NCBI RefSeq assembly: GCF_039908645.1
Contig: NZ_CP150917.1
Span: 1,894,501 to 1,958,500, forward strand
Source of the DNA: Pseudomonas helvetica
GTDB taxonomy: Bacteria; Pseudomonadota; Gammaproteobacteria; Pseudomonadales; Pseudomonadaceae
Length of the DNA stretch: 64,000 bases
Reading direction: 5' to 3'
Made by a program: the position numbers and the translations under genes. Of the stretch, positions 63,134 to 64,000 are shown one piece after another; position 1 is the stretch's first letter, and the number at the start of each line of letters is the position of its first letter. The notes under the pieces were generated by a model, which saw only the letters and a program-made list of their open reading frames with translations, had not been told where the DNA came from and searched no databases.

Positions 63134-63901
63134 ATGTCTGCGTTGGTGAATCGGTTGGTGGCCAAGGTGTTGGGGCTGGAAGTGCGTTTGCTGGCCTGCC
63201 AGGCGCGCTTGAGCGCCAGCGCCGACCCTGAAGCGCTGCATGACTTGCGCACGACGGTTCGCCGTTTGCGCAGCTTGTTGCGGCCATTGCGCGGTTTGCC
63301 CGGTGTCGAACAACTCGAAGCGGCAGCGGCGGGTGTTGGAAGCCTGACCACGCCGCTGCGCGACCGAGAAGTGCTGGCGGCGTACTTGCTGGCACACGGT
63401 CAAGCAGACGCGGCCAAGCGCCGAATGGTGCAAATGGCGCAGGCCTATCCGGCTGTGGCCGACAGCCCGGAATTGGCGCAGCTATTGATGATTCTCGATG
63501 CATTTCCACGCTTTTTGCGCGCCTCCCAACGTCAAGGCTTGCTCAAGGGGTTGCGTACGCGCATCGAGAAACGCCTGGCCAAACAATGGAAAGCGCTGGA
63601 TGTGGCCCTGCACGATCCCGCGCATGACCGCCATCGCCTGCGGCTGTTGATCAAACGTGTGCGCTATGCGATTGAAGCCTACCCGGAACTGGATCGCTTG
63701 CCTAAAGCTGCCATGCGACGTCTCAAATCGGCACAGGAAGCGCTCGGCGACTGGCACGATTGCTGGCAATGGTTGGCCCGTGCCGAGCACGAGCCCGACT
63801 TGCTGCCTTGTGTGGCCGTCTGGCGAGCAACCATGACCAAGGCTGAAGGTCGCGCCGATCGGGTGCTCGACAAACTCATATCGGCTTGCTTCAAAGCCTG
63901 A
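63134..63901 (+). CDS. CHAD domain-containing protein
   Basis: Helical protein of 255 residues consisting essentially of one CHAD domain. Conserved His and Arg/Lys pairs are seen at HDLRTTVRRLRSLLRPLRGL (about 36-55), HDPAHDRHRLRLLIKRVRYA and the closing LGDWHDCWQWL. CHAD domains bind inorganic polyphosphate and often locate to polyphosphate granules; this gene has no attached CYTH domain. ATG 63134 is preceded by GGGAGAG. The last 99 bases of the window after it show nothing I can support. Confidence 0.88.
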   Translation: MSALVNRLVAKVLGLEVRLLACQARLSASADPEALHDLRTTVRRLRSLLRPLRGLPGVEQLEAAAAGVGSLTTPLRDREVLAAYLLAHGQADAAKRRMVQMAQAYPAVADSPELAQLLMILDAFPRFLRASQRQGLLKGLRTRIEKRLAKQWKALDVALHDPAHDRHRLRLLIKRVRYAIEAYPELDRLPKAAMRRLKSAQEALGDWHDCWQWLARAEHEPDLLPCVAVWRATMTKAEGRADRVLDKLISACFKA

Positions 63902-64000
63902 CGCGGATTGCCTTTCGTCGCCGTTGGCGGCCTATCTGTCAGCCTCTTTGGCCGGAATAGGTGCTGTACAGGCGCTGCTGGCTGGTTAAGATCCTTCGAT

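Overview
The window is a 64 kb piece of a Pseudomonas chromosome, most likely from the P. fluorescens group. The evidence is the polar-flagellum regulators FleQ, FleS, FleR, FleN and FlhF, the HsbA/HsbR/HptB switch, MotC/MotD stators, chemotaxis genes joined to parC/parP, and many REP-type inverted repeats typical of fluorescent pseudomonads. The species assignment is inferred from gene content and protein similarity known to me; no database search was run.

Region 1 (1-31,863) is the flagellar cluster. It holds filament and cap genes (fliC, flaG, fliD, fliS, a fliT-like gene), the master regulators (fleQ, fleSR), basal body and export genes (fliEFGHIJ), a phosphorelay block (hsbA-hsbR-hptB), fliK, the switch and export gate operon (fliLMNOPQR-flhB), and then flhA-flhF-fleN-fliA and cheY-cheZ. 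Promoter motifs agree with the known Pseudomonas hierarchy. Sigma54 -24/-12 elements with exact 12-base GG-to-GC spacing lie before fleSR, fliE, fliK, fliL and (weaker) flhA. FliA (sigma28) elements lie before fliC and fliS. A 1.3 kb gap between flhB and flhA carries a 72-bp tandem REP array, a probable dispersed repeat and a DUF3077 gene with a structured leader.

Region 2 (31,902-39,686) continues chemotaxis and motors: cheA, cheB, motC, motD, parC, parP, cheW and a DUF2802 gene. CheA carries four spaced copies of a short motif between its HPt and kinase parts, where polar pseudomonad and vibrio systems are thought to dock ParP. A terminator-like hairpin lies directly before cheW.

Region 3 (39,889-48,936): a minus-strand pair (a second FliK-like protein and a truncated FlhB-like protein, FlhX) is followed divergently by the complete cytochrome c maturation operon ccmABCDEFGHI.

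Region 4 (48,950-64,000) is accessory and metabolic. It holds a small lipoprotein, a GntR/FCD regulator with a perfect FadR-type operator in front of a DUF1989 gene, and a convergent DUF2897 gene and ethanolamine-type permease. Next comes the potassium operon kdpFABC-kdpDE, interrupted by two REP elements and preceded by a KdpE-box-like direct repeat. Last are a patatin-like phospholipase, a small lipoprotein and a CHAD-domain protein. I saw no rRNA, tRNA, CRISPR array, prophage or insertion sequence transposase.
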